DNA from: Cristatella mucedo
Taxonomy: Eukaryota; Bryozoa; Phylactolaemata; Cristatellidae
Direction: 5' to 3'
DNA length: 64,000 bases
NCBI GenBank assembly: GCA_009760855.2
Contig: WPIO01000003.1
Location: 2,013,001 to 2,077,000, forward strand
Position numbers and translations under genes: made by a program. A model generated the notes under the pieces. That model worked only from the letters and a program-made list of their open reading frames with translations. It was not told the DNA's origin and searched no databases. Positions 1 through 14,115 of this stretch are shown here, piece after piece. Positions within the stretch are counted from its first letter, which is position 1, and every line of letters starts with the position of its first letter.

Positions 1-973
1 GATATGCCAGAGAATCAAACAGTTGGGTGCACCGGCCCACAGCTGCTGTCGGGCGGCCGACAAACAGCCCAAAGCCTTGCGTCGTTGCGACTTCTTTTGT
101 GCTACCGAGTCGAGCTCCGATTGACTTTTTGTGCCTTGCCTGTTGTGGTTTCTTCATGTGCTGCCTGTGCACTGGTCTGAATCGGTACCAAGTGCCCGCT
201 TAATAGTGCAATCGTATACATCCAGTATCACCTGCTAACTTAAAGTGCCTATACCACTCACTTTCTTTAGTTGTGACCCTGCGTAACACCCACATAGTCT
301 TTATGGCTTCTTGGAGTTACAGATGGAGATACGTTACGTTACATTACTTGACGTCTGCTGATGATTTTCAGGTGTTAGCTCTTGTGTACAATCACAATCC
401 ATGCAGTCTCTCTCTCTCTCCCTTTCTCTGTCACTATTAGGATTGCATAACAAGGTTTCGGTAGTCAGCAGCTCAGCTGTGACACCATATTATTTTAACT
501 CCTGTGCATGCAATTCTCTTCGGGAGCTTTCTTACATTCTTTGCTATCGGCATTCACAGTGGTCCCAAAATGCTTTGCAGTTCTCAAAAGCCAGCATCAA
601 AGTCAAATCATCAAAAGCCAGCACCATTAGTGCTAAAGCGTTGCCAACATAGCAGAATCTACTTAATGTTTTGAAAGAGTGAATCGAGAGTGCTGAAGCC
701 TTGATGTCTTTGTAGGTCAGCTGAGAGTGAACGTATCGATGGAGCTTATACGTAAAGGCTTTACGAAAGTTCGGGTGCAAAGTAAGTTGGACGCTTTTTT
801 TTAAGTAGCTGTAATTAATGAAGCAGGTGATGGAGCAGTGACTATATCTATGAAGCTATGGAAAGTAAGGGCTGGGTATGCATTATTTCAATGCATTGGC
901 GTATCACTCCATATTGCCTTTCAACCCACGGCTTGGCTCCTCCATTCCACGCTGAACTGCTGCTTTTAGTCGA
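1..973. other. No gene recognised
   Basis: I see no convincing exon, RNA gene or named repeat here. Open frames are short, and none has both a good acceptor and a good donor. Confidence 0.5.
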
Positions 974-1114
974 GTTGGTTTAGTCCAACAGTTAAAGTGC
1001 TCGCCCCGACCAAGGTCTGGCTGAGGTCGTGGGCTCGAGCCCAGAGGCATATGAATAGAGATTAAGTTCTCTTAGGGTGCTATACAAATGATCTATTTAT
1101 TTTTATTTATTTAT
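974..1114 (+). repeat. SINE-A copy (tRNA-derived)
   Basis: The 5' part has an A-box-like TGGTTTAGTCCAACAGTTAA and a B-box-like GGGCTCGAGCCC. It is followed by a tail reading AGAGATTAAGTTCTCTTAGG, then GTGCTATACAAATG and an A/T-rich end. At least eight related copies occur in the window on both strands. The two-box head plus a LINE-like tail is the standard build of a tRNA-derived SINE. Confidence 0.75.
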
Positions 1115-1127
1115 AGTCACCTCTTGT

Positions 1128-1560
1128 CCTCAGGTCCTCTATTGACAGTGAATTAGTTATTTTATTTCTACGCTTAAAGACCGTTGGCAAGGAAGCTTTT
1201 GCTCTGCAGGTTCTAGACTGTGGAGCTCCCCAAGATTCTTACACAACTATATCTATTTGCCAGCTGCCAACTGTGGCACATCCTGTTCAGCCGTCCTGAG
1301 CTACCACTTCCATGCTACTCACTACCTCAATTGCCCTACTGACTCAGCTATGCTTCTCACTTTCTCTTTGTTACGTGAGATGAAGTTTGTCAGCTACCGG
1401 ATGCATACTGATAGGCTATGAGCTTTGAGGTTTGAGTTTTGAGCTTTTTGAGTTTTTTTTGAGCTTTGAGCTTTGAGGCCCAGGCTTTAAGTGCACTATA
1501 GAAAACTCTGTGTGCATAACACTTGCTTAGTCTCTGTGGCTTTGTGGAGTTGCAATCGGA
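1128..1560 (+). mobile_element. LINE 3' fragment (L2/CR1-like)
   Basis: This stretch is closely similar to 12170-12540 within the long LINE of this window. Shared words include TTTGCTCTGCAGGTTCTAGA, the run describing a Cys-Gly end, CCATGCTACTCACTACCT and AGATGAAGT. It is the end of the second open reading frame plus the 3' untranslated part. Several frames are broken, so it is a dead copy. Confidence 0.65.
1417..1487. repeat. GAGCTTT-type short tandem repeat
   Basis: Irregular repetition of TGAGCTTT/TGAGTTTT words for about 70 bp, inside the LINE-derived stretch. Confidence 0.6.
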
Positions 1561-2940
<1,380 letters not shown>

Positions 2941-3068
2941 AGAGAAAGTTTGCCGAAGTGTCTCGGAAAGCTTCTTCTTGGAACTGGGGTACAGTTTTCT
3001 AAGCTGGTTTATTGCGATCTTTTCTAGTCCATCGTCTGCTATTCCTCACGATCTCAGCGTGATGGTGC

Positions 3069-3304
3069 AAAAGAGCCTAGAAAGAGATTAGGTTCTCTGA
3101 GGATGTTTTAAAAATGTATTGTTATTATTATTATTAGCTGTGCCTCTGACCTGGCTCAAGTCCTTTGGAGGCACTGCCTTTAGCTTGCATGCTCACAAAG
3201 CCTGGAACTCACTTTCGACAGATGTAACGGCATCCCCATACTTGTCGGCATTTAAGAAGCTAAATGTCCACCTGATCATCACAGCATTTTATGTATCCGA
3301 GTGA
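3069..3304 (+). mobile_element. LINE tail and 3' coding relic
   Basis: A tail motif (AAGAGCCTAGAAAGAGATTA then GTTCTCTGAGGATG and ATT repeats) occupies 3069-3136. It is followed by a translated stretch, 3160-3280, containing AFSLHAHKAWNSLSTDV. That resembles the C-terminal AFSxAAPxxWNSLP segment typical of L2/CR1 ORF2. The frame ends at 3302-3304. Confidence 0.6.
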
Positions 3305-3390
3305 ATTATCCGTTGTGTGCTTTGTATGCTGACTTTGTGTACGTTATCTCAAATCAATCGATAAGCTTCCTTTACAGCATGTTTATAATG

Positions 3391-3440
3391 TCTAGAAAGA
3401 CAATTAGCTATTTTAGGATGCTATACAGACGTCTTATTTT
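3391..3440 (+). repeat. Solitary SINE-A/LINE tail
   Basis: Reads TCTAGAAAGACAATTAGCTA then TTTTAGGATGCTATACAGA. This is a diverged copy of the shared tail, with no head attached. Confidence 0.5.
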
Positions 3441-3967
3441 TGATATACTGATTATGCACAGGCAACTCAACAAGTTTACAGGCAAAAATGACAAGTTCAC
3501 TTGGGTACGGAGAAAGTAGCATATGCATCTTTAGCTTAGATTTAAATTATGCAAAGTCAGTGCAGGTAATCACGGAAGCCATAGGCCAGTTCCAGACTTT
3601 CGGTGTATACAAACTGAAGGTTCAATCACAAGAAGACATCAATTTAGCAAGGAACCACCAACCGACTGGATGTTGACGAATGTGGATGAAAGAGCTCACT
3701 GCTGGAGCAAGGGGGTCGGATAGGTAGGCTGGTGTTAGCTAGTACAACGTCATCTAAAGCCGGGTTTACACAGTTAGTGTGGCTTCCTACCCATTTCCTA
3801 TCTACTCGAGTCTTCGGCGTATACGGTACCAAGAGTGGGGGCGGTCCAAGGCTTAGGGAAGGCTTAACGAAGACTAAGCCAAACGTGGTTCTACTTCTTG
3901 GCCAAGACTCAGGCAAGACTTAGCAAACGGCAAATTATAGGCGCCATCAAGGACAAACCTTCTTCAA

Positions 3968-4035
3968 TGTAAAGTGCCTAGCAAGAGATTGAGTTCTGTG
4001 AGGGTGCTATTTCAAATTTATTATTATTGTTAAAA
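3968..4035 (+). repeat. Solitary SINE-A/LINE tail
   Basis: AAAGTGCCTAGCAAGAGATT, then GAGTTCTGTGAGGGTGCTAT and ATT repeats: the common 3' tail without a head. Confidence 0.65.
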
Positions 4036-4327
4036 TTTTGAAAAGCACGGCGGATCACCTGAGATTTAATCAAAGCGTTCCGCGAGAGTCTTTGTTTATG
4101 TTAACGTATGAGCTAGTCATGCAAAAATCAGAAAGTGATGTGGCAGGCGATACAAGCAATCGTGGTAGGTTCAAATTCACCGGGAAATGCATCTTGGATG
4201 GTCATGGGGTGGAGCGAGTAGGAAGCCAGATTTTGAGGAAGACTGACCATGTAAACTTCATGCAAAAAGGAAGACAGATGTAGGCGTGAATCAGGTAGGA
4301 AGCAAGACTCACCGTGTAAACCCGGCT

Positions 4328-4833
<506 letters not shown>

Positions 4834-5059
4834 ATTCCATCTATTTTATGCATGATAGGGAGGACAGAAAGAGGTGTTATGTGGCAGCTATGGCATTGAC
4901 AACAGATCTGATATGCTACTGAGTTTTGCACTAGCTTCAGACGATGAAGGGTACAGGTCAAGAGTAATTGGTCTGGACTTGACGTCTCAAACTCGTGATT
5001 CAGTTTAGCTGTCATTACTTATATCTAAGAAGGATGCGGTTTTTGCTGTACATTCAAGC

Positions 5060-5300
5060 AGAAAGGCCGACTTGGCAGTAGAGGCAATCCATGGACAAAT
5101 CGTTTTTTAACAGCTCTCCCAGATTACGGCCAGACGTCATGGAAGTGATGCTAGATGAAATAATCTGTAGAGCGATGTTTTCCAACTTTAGGGTGACACT
5201 AGCCTTGCCCATAGGTATTAGGTTGGCCCCCAGCTGGCAATGACGAATTACCTTTTGCATTACTAAAGCAAGACTCGGGTCGTGCAGTGCGAGCATCTTA
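5060..5300 (-). mobile_element. LINE reverse-transcriptase fragment
   Basis: The minus strand translates through NLIPMGKASVTLKLENIAL and then ITSMTSGRNLGELL. This matches the same segment (after the catalytic YADD) in other copies of the window, such as GKTGVTRKLEDLVLSIGSSS at about 23.8 kb. It is truncated at both sides. Confidence 0.65.
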
Positions 5301-5644
5301 CCACTAGGCTAAGACCCAGGGGTGTATCGGCTACTACTGCATTCGACGAATGTGTCAGTGGCAATGCTATGTAAGTTAATTTGGGACTTTAGAGGTGTTT
5401 ACCTTGTAACTATGCTTCTATGAAGCACTTGGGATGGCAATACGTACGTTGCCTACAATAAGATGGATATGACTGAGCAGGTTTCAGCAGCTGCTTGGGT
5501 ATGACTGCATCTGAGAATGACCTGTTATTAAGCAATTCTATCTAGGAGGCCAGACGCAGCATTCTCCAGTATTGCTCTATTCTGGTATAAGCTAGAGTAC
5601 AGTTCGCAAGACTGAATCAGCACTCGCTATCAGAACGCTCACAA

Positions 5645-5743
5645 AATAAATCACTTATATAGCGCCCTAAGAGAACGTAATCTCAATTCAGGTGCTTCGC
5701 CTATGCCACGGTGCTCGAGCCAACCACCTCGGTCATACAAAAA
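5645..5743 (-). repeat. SINE-A copy, 5'-truncated
   Basis: Minus-strand copy: the tail (reverse of TATATAGCGCCCTAAGAGAA) and B-box region are present. The A-box end is cut where the next SINE begins at about 5744. Confidence 0.65.
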
Positions 5744-5912
5744 TACTAGCTGATTCAACATCCTCTTTTTTATAGCGACAGAAGAGCCTTTATGGCTATC
5801 ACTACTGCTTGCAGCTGCAATAAAGGATCGCCCACTGCAGCATCCGAACCCACGACCTCGGTCCCGAGGTCGTGAAAAGCAACCGCCTTATCTAGTGTGC
5901 CACCACGGCTCT
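5744..5912 (-). repeat. SINE-B copy (class II tRNA-derived)
   Basis: Full-length minus-strand copy. On its own strand it begins GAGCCGTGGTGGCACACTAG, carries CACGACCTCGG..CCGAGGTCG and a B box GGGTTCGGATGC, and ends in TAGCTGATT-type sequence. It abuts a truncated SINE-A in the same orientation. Confidence 0.8.
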
Positions 5913-8900
5913 AATACATTCGCCTTGACTTTGGTTGGAGCGAGTACCTTAACCGTTTGGGCCGAGCCAGTGTGGCGCTAGCATGCAATCCCACACGACC
6001 CAGCTTGTAGTTATCGTGTCTGTAATTGCTGCCATACTTCAAGTCGGCTTTGCTGAAATGAGGTGAACAGTAGAGAAAGGTTGAGGCACCATTGCACAAT
6101 TATTTGCCGATATCATTTTTGCAGCTCTGTCTCTGTCTCTCTTTCGTAGTTTGCGAAATGAGCAACCTTCCTGCTGCTCCACCCGACGTTTCTGTCGAAA
6201 TACAGGTAACGTACTGCCACTAACTAGCACTTGTGCTAGCCCATTCCACGGCCGTGCCTGCCAGTAGCTGTGGCAGTGGCCGTCACGTCCACGCTTGCTG
6301 GAGGCTCAGCTTGACATGCGCCAATGATAAGCAAAGCAAAGCAAAGCAAAGCACTGCTCGAAGCGAACTCCTGGGGTTGAGGCTTGAGCGGAGCATCGTC
6401 AGTCGTCTAGGCGTCAATGCCAGCAATGGAATTCTTCAGGCTTAGTGCAGAGTAAGTGGAAGACTATACATTATTTTAATATAAATGCTGCACCTTCTAG
6501 GTGAGCTTGTCCAGAGGCAACGAAGCCATCATGCACGGAAGCATACCCATCCAGCAATCAGATGGCACCAGGCTACCAGCCAATGAGCTCTCTTGGTGAG
6601 TCTTGTGTTCTTTAATCGTGCATCTGTTTTTAGTTTGATCTAGTATGCATGCTGTCCACAAGTATATTTGATGTGTCCCACCACTTGCATTAGGGTACAT
6701 CCACCAGACTAACGTTTGAAAATTGACTTGCACAGCAGTTACGTTGTTTCCTTCGACGAAACGATGAAAACAAATAATAACTTTTTATTTAGGCACAGCA
6801 CATTGAAGCTTGCACGCATGCTTTTTAAGTTCAGTAATTCAAGTGATGCTGCTGAAATGGCTGCCTTCTTCTACGAGGTGGCAGAGAGAGAGAGCTCTTC
6901 CTCTTCTGGTGCTGACCAACGACCCGAAGGAGTTCTGCTGCTTCTTGGAATCTCGAGCATTGCTGCTGCTGCTGCTGAACTCGAAAATCAGTATTAATTA
7001 TTAGTGCACAATCTTTACCTAGCAGCACAGACTCCATCACTGCTTTTGCAGCCAGGTACTTGCTATTTAGTCATGCAAAGTTAAAGGTTGACACCAAAGA
7101 AGCTCTTCTCGAGTAGCAGGATTGTAAAATGATGCTGTTGTTGTAGCTGTTGGTCAGCCAAGATGTGCTTCCTTAAGGTTGGCGTACATGTTGGAGGTTT
7201 TTTGAGCAGACCTTCTGAGCGCTGACAAGCCCGAAACAGCTTGACCGTGTAGCGTTTTTCCTTCGCCCTGTCACCAAAAATACGAAACAAAAAGTACAAA
7301 GTTAAAGCAGCACGAATCGATCAGAAACGTTGATATTGCTGCATCAGAAATACTAGCAACAGGGTTAACTTGTGGCATTTAAAAAAATAAAAGTCATATC
7401 TTGCAATGGAGCAAAAGTGAGAGGCCGAGTTTGAAACCTCTTTGAAGCTTCAGCTACCCCGATGACGACGACAAACAAAATCCCGAGCATGTGCTATTGC
7501 GCAGGTGAAATTGTTTCCGGAACATTAGTATCTTTATTGCATGCATCGGCTGCTGTGTGAACTGGTCCAGGGATTTCTAAATACTATACCTCCAGGAGGG
7601 GTACGACAAAGAAAAGCCACGTACACATGAAGGAGCTTTTCATAATCGTCTTGTGAGTGACGTTTTAACAGCTAATATAGAACAAAGGCAATTATTTCAT
7701 CTAAAAGGCATTTGATAGAGCTGGTGTATTTTCCTGTTCAACCAACACTGCAGTGGAGCTAGACCTATCAATTTGAGGACAATGAAGATTTCTAAATTAC
7801 ATGAATATCCTCGATGATAATAGCAATAACAAATTTGTATGGCATCCCAAGGGAACTAATTATCTTTCTATGCACTTTACATATACTAGAATGGAAGCAC
7901 GTTAATTAATTGCTTAGTGATTGCATACAAGCAATTTTTGCATGCACTAGCACGTGAAAGGCAATTCACAAGGACAAAGCAAACGCTTTACGGAACAGAT
8001 GGGGTTTTACTTCTTTCGGAAGTAAACTTTGACTAAACCTCAGTTGTACAGTTGTACAGACAATCCTTGCTGTTACAAAAATTTGAAATCCCCCCATTTA
8101 AATGAAAGCTTAGATTATTGGCAATTATATCAGCTAGAGGGAAATCAAAAATTGCGAAAAGAATAAGGAATCACGTTGGCAAACCCATTATTGGCTCACT
8201 GAATGACTGCTTGCTGTCCATTGGTATCCATGCTCTAAAGCCTCCCACCATGACAGAACCTGAACCACTGCCTTTCAGTGCCACTGATGTCCTATCAAGA
8301 AGATAGGGGCTCATAAAAGACTTGGTGGGTAATTGGTATCCACATAGTTAAGAGCTTAGACATGCGGACTCAGGCTTTACATCGTGAACTGGCGACAGAG
8401 CTTCGCGGAGCTTAAGAGTAAAAGTTGAGAACATACTGCGATGATTAGTAAAGCAGTCGAATAATGTTTAGGATATCTTTCAAAAGACTAGAATGCAAGG
8501 AATGGGATCCTAAGTTTTGAAGATTTCGCGTAAAAGAAATGTATTAAAAACACGATTAGGCAAAGCGTGTCTAACCCAGAAGTAAACCCAAAGCAAAATA
8601 TCTAGAAATAATACACTTCCCGATTTATGCTCCAGGTATAACTTTAATCCCAAGTTGCTGAACTATGGTACATCGTGGTTCATAATTGCAGCTTGTCGAG
8701 GTGCATGCTTGGGCCTTTAATTGCTTCATCAGATTGTAGCTTTGTGCCTGGTAAATTTTATTACAGCCAATACTTGATGGATCTATGTGGAATTTTGAAA
8801 ATGAGTTTTTTTCTGCTTGTAAGTCACAAAGTATATCCATAGATGATTTGGTTGGATAACTTTTTGCTTTAAATGTGATAAGACGCCCTTGAATGTTATA

Positions 8901-9924
8901 TTCTGCGATACAACGTACATGCATGGCAAAAGTTATCAGCATTCTCCCGTGTGATACTAGAAGCATAGGTGCTTCTTCTCAAAAGTTCTTCTACTTGTAA
9001 GATTGCTTGAAGACTTATTCAAAATACATAGGATTTTATAGACTTATCATCTTCATAGACTTTTTCAACCCTTATCATTTCCCTGCATGCCTCTTTGTGC
9101 CCGCACAAGTGACAGCGATGCCTTGGCAGCTCGTCCCCAGAACGTTTGCAATAGGAATGCCCTTCTCTGGATAATATCCGTAAGTTTCAATCCGTCATAC
9201 CGATGTGGATAGAAGAGAACTTGTAGTACACCCATTGCTGTGGTAACCCGGATCCATTAAACTTCTCCTTAGTCATAATCCACACTCGGTCCGACAACCG
9301 TGTTGTGGTCACTGCACCTGGGAATTTTTGAACAGACCACACAAGGTTTTGAAGCGTAGAGCAGCTTCGTGAATAAGGGAAAGCAAAATTGGTAGTTATT
9401 ATATGGCAAGTAGTTATTATATCGCTTGCCACGTATGTCTAGAGTACCGAGATTTGGCAGAAAAACAGAGCTGCATAGAGCAGGAGCAGGTAGCTCGTAA
9501 GTAGCAGAATTTACACATTAGCCGTTCTTCGGGTGTTAGTTTTAGTGACGGGTAACAAAGTCGGCATACCTCCCTCGATAGGGCGAGCTCTATAGATTAG
9601 GTGCTTATCAGTACGAAACATGAACGTAACAGCCGGAGAAAGCAGTAGCTATGCCCTGTGGGAGCCTGCCGAATGAATGTATTGTCATAGCACACTAATG
9701 AAGTCTGTATGAATCGATACGAATTCATATAATAGGGTAATTATAAAAGAATCGAGAATACTAATATGAGAAGGTTTTTTGAGGGCACAGCAGGTGCGTA
9801 CAACCAGCATGGTTCAACAGCCCTGAACTGAATGCTTCCCAGTGACAGGCATTTCTCCGAAGGACCAAAGCTGCTACTCTTGCTTTGTTTGCAATATCCT
9901 TAAATCAGCAAAATAACCAACGTA
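5913..9924. other. 4-kb stretch without recognisable genes
   Basis: A/T-rich in the second half, with only short open frames. Minor features are a (GCAAA) repeat at about 6329-6352 and a GCT/CAG run near 6960-6980. The open frame at 6716-6997 has an unremarkable composition and no splice context. I see no exon I would defend. Confidence 0.4.
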
Positions 9925-9995
9925 ATAATAATAACAACAATAGTAGTAAACCTGTGTAACACCCTAAAAACTAAATCTCTTTCTAGGCACTTCAA
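9925..9995 (-). repeat. Solitary SINE-A/LINE tail
   Basis: AAT repeats followed by ACACCCTAAAAACTAAATCT and CTTTCTAGGCACTT, which is the reverse complement of the common tail. Confidence 0.6.
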
Positions 9996-10154
9996 TATGC
10001 TGAGGATGAAGCATGTCAACTGGCAATTTATTTTAGCTTTAGTAGATGCACAGCTGCAGCGTGCATTACGCATGACGATGGGACGATTGACGTGGATGAA
10101 GCAAATGCTTCAAGGGTCACGTGAGTTTTGGGCTTTGCTTTAAATGCTGTCAAG

Positions 10155-10290
10155 CCAAGGGTCCTATAAGGGGAAATGTCTTCACATCAGTCGGTGGAGA
10201 GAGGTGCTGGCTTGAGGCATGTAGGACTAAAGTCCCCAAACGATTTGAGGTTGGCTAGAGGCACAGCTAAATAACTTGAGAGTCTGAGGA
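10155..10290 (+). repeat. Dispersed repeat shared with 53395-53514
   Basis: Contains CCAAACGATTTGAGGTTGGC then AGAGGCACAGCTAA. The second locus reads CCAAAGAATTTGAGGTTGGT then ACAGGAACAGCTAA. Probably LINE- or SINE-related untranslated sequence. No coding signal. Confidence 0.5.
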
Positions 10291-10559
10291 GCAGTTTGGT
10301 GCGAGGGAATGGCCGAAGGATAAGATGCTCGGAGGGTTAGTGAACAGGAGCAAGACAATGGTGAGACTAAATGTGAGGGACAGCCCTTAGAATTGACTGA
10401 AGACATTAAAAAAAGCAGCTAGAAACCGACTTGTTCCACACAGCCATAGCTCCGTCTTAGAGAGTGGTTCTTGTGAGGCAAGAAACTGTCAACAGTCGTG
10501 ACTAATGGTGGTAGGGGCAATTTATACTTTTGCATAGTGAATGCCCCAGTCTGAGCTTG

Positions 10560-12545
10560 TCCTTTTTCCTGTGAGTGCTCTGAGCGCTTACCCACTTACA
10601 TCATTCTGTGAAGGCTTGCATGAACTTCAAAAGGTACGCATGTCAAGTGCTAAGTGGAACGCCGCTTTAAGAAGTCGGGGTCTGATGATGATGATGATGA
10701 TAATCCAAGCAATTTCACAGACTTCCTTCGAGTCTGCACTCGGAAGCTAAGAAAGCTAAGAAAAGCCAGGGCTTCTTTCTTAACTCGAAAACTGACGTCC
10801 TGTCAATTAGACCCAAAACATGTTTATGACAATGTAAACAATTTGCTGGCCAATTTTGAGAGGTCTCACATCCCAGATATTGGCGGCCGGCCGAAATGTT
10901 TTCAGCTTCCTTCACTCAAAAAAATCAATTGTGCACATTCGTGCTCGGCTAAAGCAATTGTTGAATCGCAACAGTGACCTTTAGACATTTTCCGAGGTAT
11001 CTCTATGCGATGTGGCTGTCTTAATAAGATCTAGTAAAAGCGAGCTCATCTCCTGAAGACCTTATACCATACCCTGTGTGGTCTTCACTGGCAGACTAAC
11101 TTAGCCTAGCCATAACCAAGATCCTAATGCTTCTCTAGAAAAAAGGGGTTGTACCCAAGTCCCTCGAATCGGCCATCGTCAGGCCGATACTTAAAAATCC
11201 TGGATTGGATACAGAGGTCCTTGCAAACTATCGCCCAGTTTCCCTTCTTCCTTTTTGTCAAAGATTCTTGAAAAAGTTATTGTTAAGCAGCTTGTAGCAC
11301 TCTTTGAAGAGAATAAATTGTTAGAACAATTTCAGTTGGTGTTCAAGCAGCAGCACTCCACCGAAGCTGCTCTCCTCCCTGTAACCAACGAGATTCTATG
11401 CAGCAATGATGACGGGAATGTTACTGTCCTAGTGCTGCTAGGTTTATCAGCTGCCCTCGACACCATTGATCCCGATATCCTAATTGGAAAATAGAGAACA
11501 ACGATCGGTCTGGCAGACGAGGCATCTAAAGATGGCTGGCGTGGTTTAAATCTCACTTGTCCGATCGTTTTCAATCTGCATCGTGTGAGGGTCAGGTCTC
11601 ATCCGCCAGAGCAGTCACCTGTAGAGTTCCTCAAGAGTCAGTACCCGGTCCGTTGCTGTTCTCCATTTATACGCAACCTCTGGGAAAAGTGATTCGGGCT
11701 CATGAAATAGGCTATCACTTTTATGCTGATAATGCTCAGCTGTATCTGTCATTTAAGCCATCGGAATCTGCTGCAGCGACTGATAAGCTGGTGGTTGATC
11801 AACGGATACAGAGCAAGGTTTTTACACAGCTAGCCATAAAGTCTGATTCCTATCTAAGAACTGTTTTTTCAAGACGGCTCGCACAAAATTTAACTGGCTC
11901 CTTGGTTCTGTCTTGATTAGATTACTGAAATTCCCTTTTGGCTGGGCTACCGAAAAAAGCCACTAGGCCAGTGCACCCGGAGATGAATATGACTGCAAGG
12001 CTAGTTTGCAAATCCCACAGGAGTGATCAGGTGTCTACTTTGCTGAGAGAGCTTGGATGGTTGCCAGCTGACCAATGGATACAAAGCAAAGTTCTTAAGC
12101 TGACCCACAAGGCTCAACACGGCCTGGCTCCTTCATACCTAGCTGAACCACTGCACCAGTTTCAGTCTCCTCGTGCCCTCAGGTCCTGTATCGATAATAA
12201 CTTGGTGGCAACAGAAGCCTTTGCTTTGCAAGTCCTAGACTGTGGAACTCACTTCCAAAATTCGTATGCGACGGCATCCACTCTCCTGCTGCCGGCTATG
12301 GCACATCCTATCCAGCCATCTCGAGTCCCTACTTCCATGCTACTCACTACCTTCACTGCTCTCCTGACTCTGCTGTGCTTCTCACTTTCTCCTTGCTGCA
12401 TAAGATGAAGTCTGTTGGCTACCGAATGCATACCGAAAACCACTTAGGCTTTGGATACGCTATGCAAAACTCTCCGGCATAACAGCCACATAGTCTTTGT
12501 AGCCCAGTGGAGTTACAGACGGAGAGATGGTTACAAACAGGAATT
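10560..12545 (+). mobile_element. Degenerate L2/CR1-like LINE (reverse transcriptase)
   Basis: The longest retroelement relic here. Translation shows, in order: a pre-RT segment with KARASFLTRKLTSCQ (about 10765-10805); the RT start [17 protein letters not shown] (about 11228-11275); VLVLLGLSAALDTIDPDIL (about 11427-11482); PQESVPGPLLFSIYTQPLG (about 11625-11690); the catalytic box as YADN (about 11722-11733); and a C-terminal LRELGWLPADQWIQSKVLK stretch ending in SYLAEPLHQFQSPRALRS (to about 12190). In-frame stops and shifts separate these blocks. The second catalytic Asp is Asn, so it cannot be active. The family moves by target-primed reverse transcription. The endonuclease half is missing. 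The 3' part is shared with 1128-1560. Confidence 0.85.
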
Positions 12546-12744
12546 CTTCTAATCATCATATTTAGTCGGAGTGTCTTCATACGTGTTTTGCATGCTTTTA
12601 TAAGGATAATACTTCACTTAGCATTAAACTTAAGCTGCGAGTTGTAAAGCACCTGGATCGGTTCTGATTCGGTTCTGCTTGGCTACTAACGAAAAGACTT
12701 ATCGATGTCACTATTATGCACAGTCTCCCAGGAGCTGGAGCGCA

Positions 12745-13230
12745 GTGTCAATTAAGCATACATTGTAATGTTTCGGTCGGGATGTTTGCGATATACATGG
12801 CTAGCTGCTGACTTAAGTGCCATGTACAAGTGTTTTGTGGCACAGGCATGAACACCTGCGATGAGGGACCTACGAAAGTCCAGAGAAGTTTCTCGGATGT
12901 ATGGACCAGCTTTGCCGGGTGGCCACTCCAAAATTTTCGAAATATGATTTAGCTGAACAAATGCCGACTTGACTGTGAAATCAATGTGGAAATCTAGCAA
13001 ACGTCCATTTTAGAACAGTACACTCTGCTCTGTGCTGAGGCCACAGAGAGATGTTGGGTGTGCTAGTTTCGAGCATAAGGCTTTCGAATTGGTGGGTGGC
13101 ACTAGCTTTGCCCAAATCCAATCGGTTGTTTTTGCCGAAATTAAATTGAGGAAAGTTAGTGACCAGCCAATTGCAAATGTCTGGCATTCGAGCTGCAAGG
13201 ATTCGAGAGAATGAGGCACTAGAAGGCAAG
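12745..13230 (-). mobile_element. LINE reverse-transcriptase fragment
   Basis: The minus strand gives WLVTNFPQFNFGKNNRLDLG and, in a second frame, HPTSLCGLSTEQSVLF and FHIDFTVKSAFVQLNHISK. These match the thumb region (NFLxLNxxKTE, then xxDxxLSFxxHIxxxxKSAF) of L2/CR1 ORF2. A frameshift near 13010 splits it. Confidence 0.6.
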
Positions 13231-13984
13231 GAAGGATCTAGGAAAACAATCTATAGATGAGTGCCATCGCACACCTTGTGAACACGGGCTTTTCTGCTGC
13301 TTCAGAATGTCATGCTTGATTGAAGCACGATTGCTGCTTGCCAGAATGCTCGACTAAGGCAAATACATCATAAAGCAAAATTATCGAGGTCGATCCGTGA
13401 TTTTTTATGCAGACGAGACTAAGTGTAAGCCAGAAGGGAAATCATGGAAAGGGGGCCAAGGTCTGTTACTGGTAAGAATCTCAGAGCTCGTAAGACTATG
13501 TTCTATGCTCTAGTCTTCGCGTTCGGTTATGAAGCAGCTGTGAGATTAATAGTCTACACGGGGGTGCATGCTCTTGCAACTGCTATGAAAATGTATTATA
13601 TTATACCACCAATCGTCTACAATTGCCTTTGATGTTATGTTGACTAGGCTGCATCTTATTTTTAGCAATGTCAGCGACACACTGATCTCTTCGACACGTC
13701 TATTTATTTCTATACACTGGAGATTGCCAGAGCAGGAGAGGTAAGGTCTGCAGCGGATGTAGTGGGATGAGTAGAGCACTGCATAAATGAGTAAACAACA
13801 CTCTTTGGAGTTGCGAGCCTTGCACATCGCTTACTATTCTTGAAATGTGTTTTACGGTGCAACAGAAGCACAGTGCCAACATTTCCGGATAATTTTAGTG
13901 GGAATCCAAGAGACACAGTTCCACCGAGACTACTCTCTTCACTGAGTGATAAGTAGTGAGACTAACAACACTCTTGGTACAATT

Positions 13985-14115
13985 ATCTATGCTGCCTTAT
14001 AATTTGGTCCTACTTGACTTACTCGGAAGCTTTTGACTCCATCGATCACAAGATCCTGCTTGAGCTATTGGTAACTACGATCTGCATCCTGATTGGTTTT
14101 GGCTTGGCTAGAATA
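13985..14115 (+). mobile_element. LINE RT fragment, frameshifted
   Basis: Two frames together read VLLDL then SEAFDSIDHKILLELL, the RT motif A region (LLDLSAAFDTIDHxILLxxL). The flanks are not recognisable. Confidence 0.6.

Noticed and set aside
10560-12545. Active reverse transcriptase
   Set aside because: The catalytic box is YADN, several stops and shifts break the frame, and the endonuclease half is missing.
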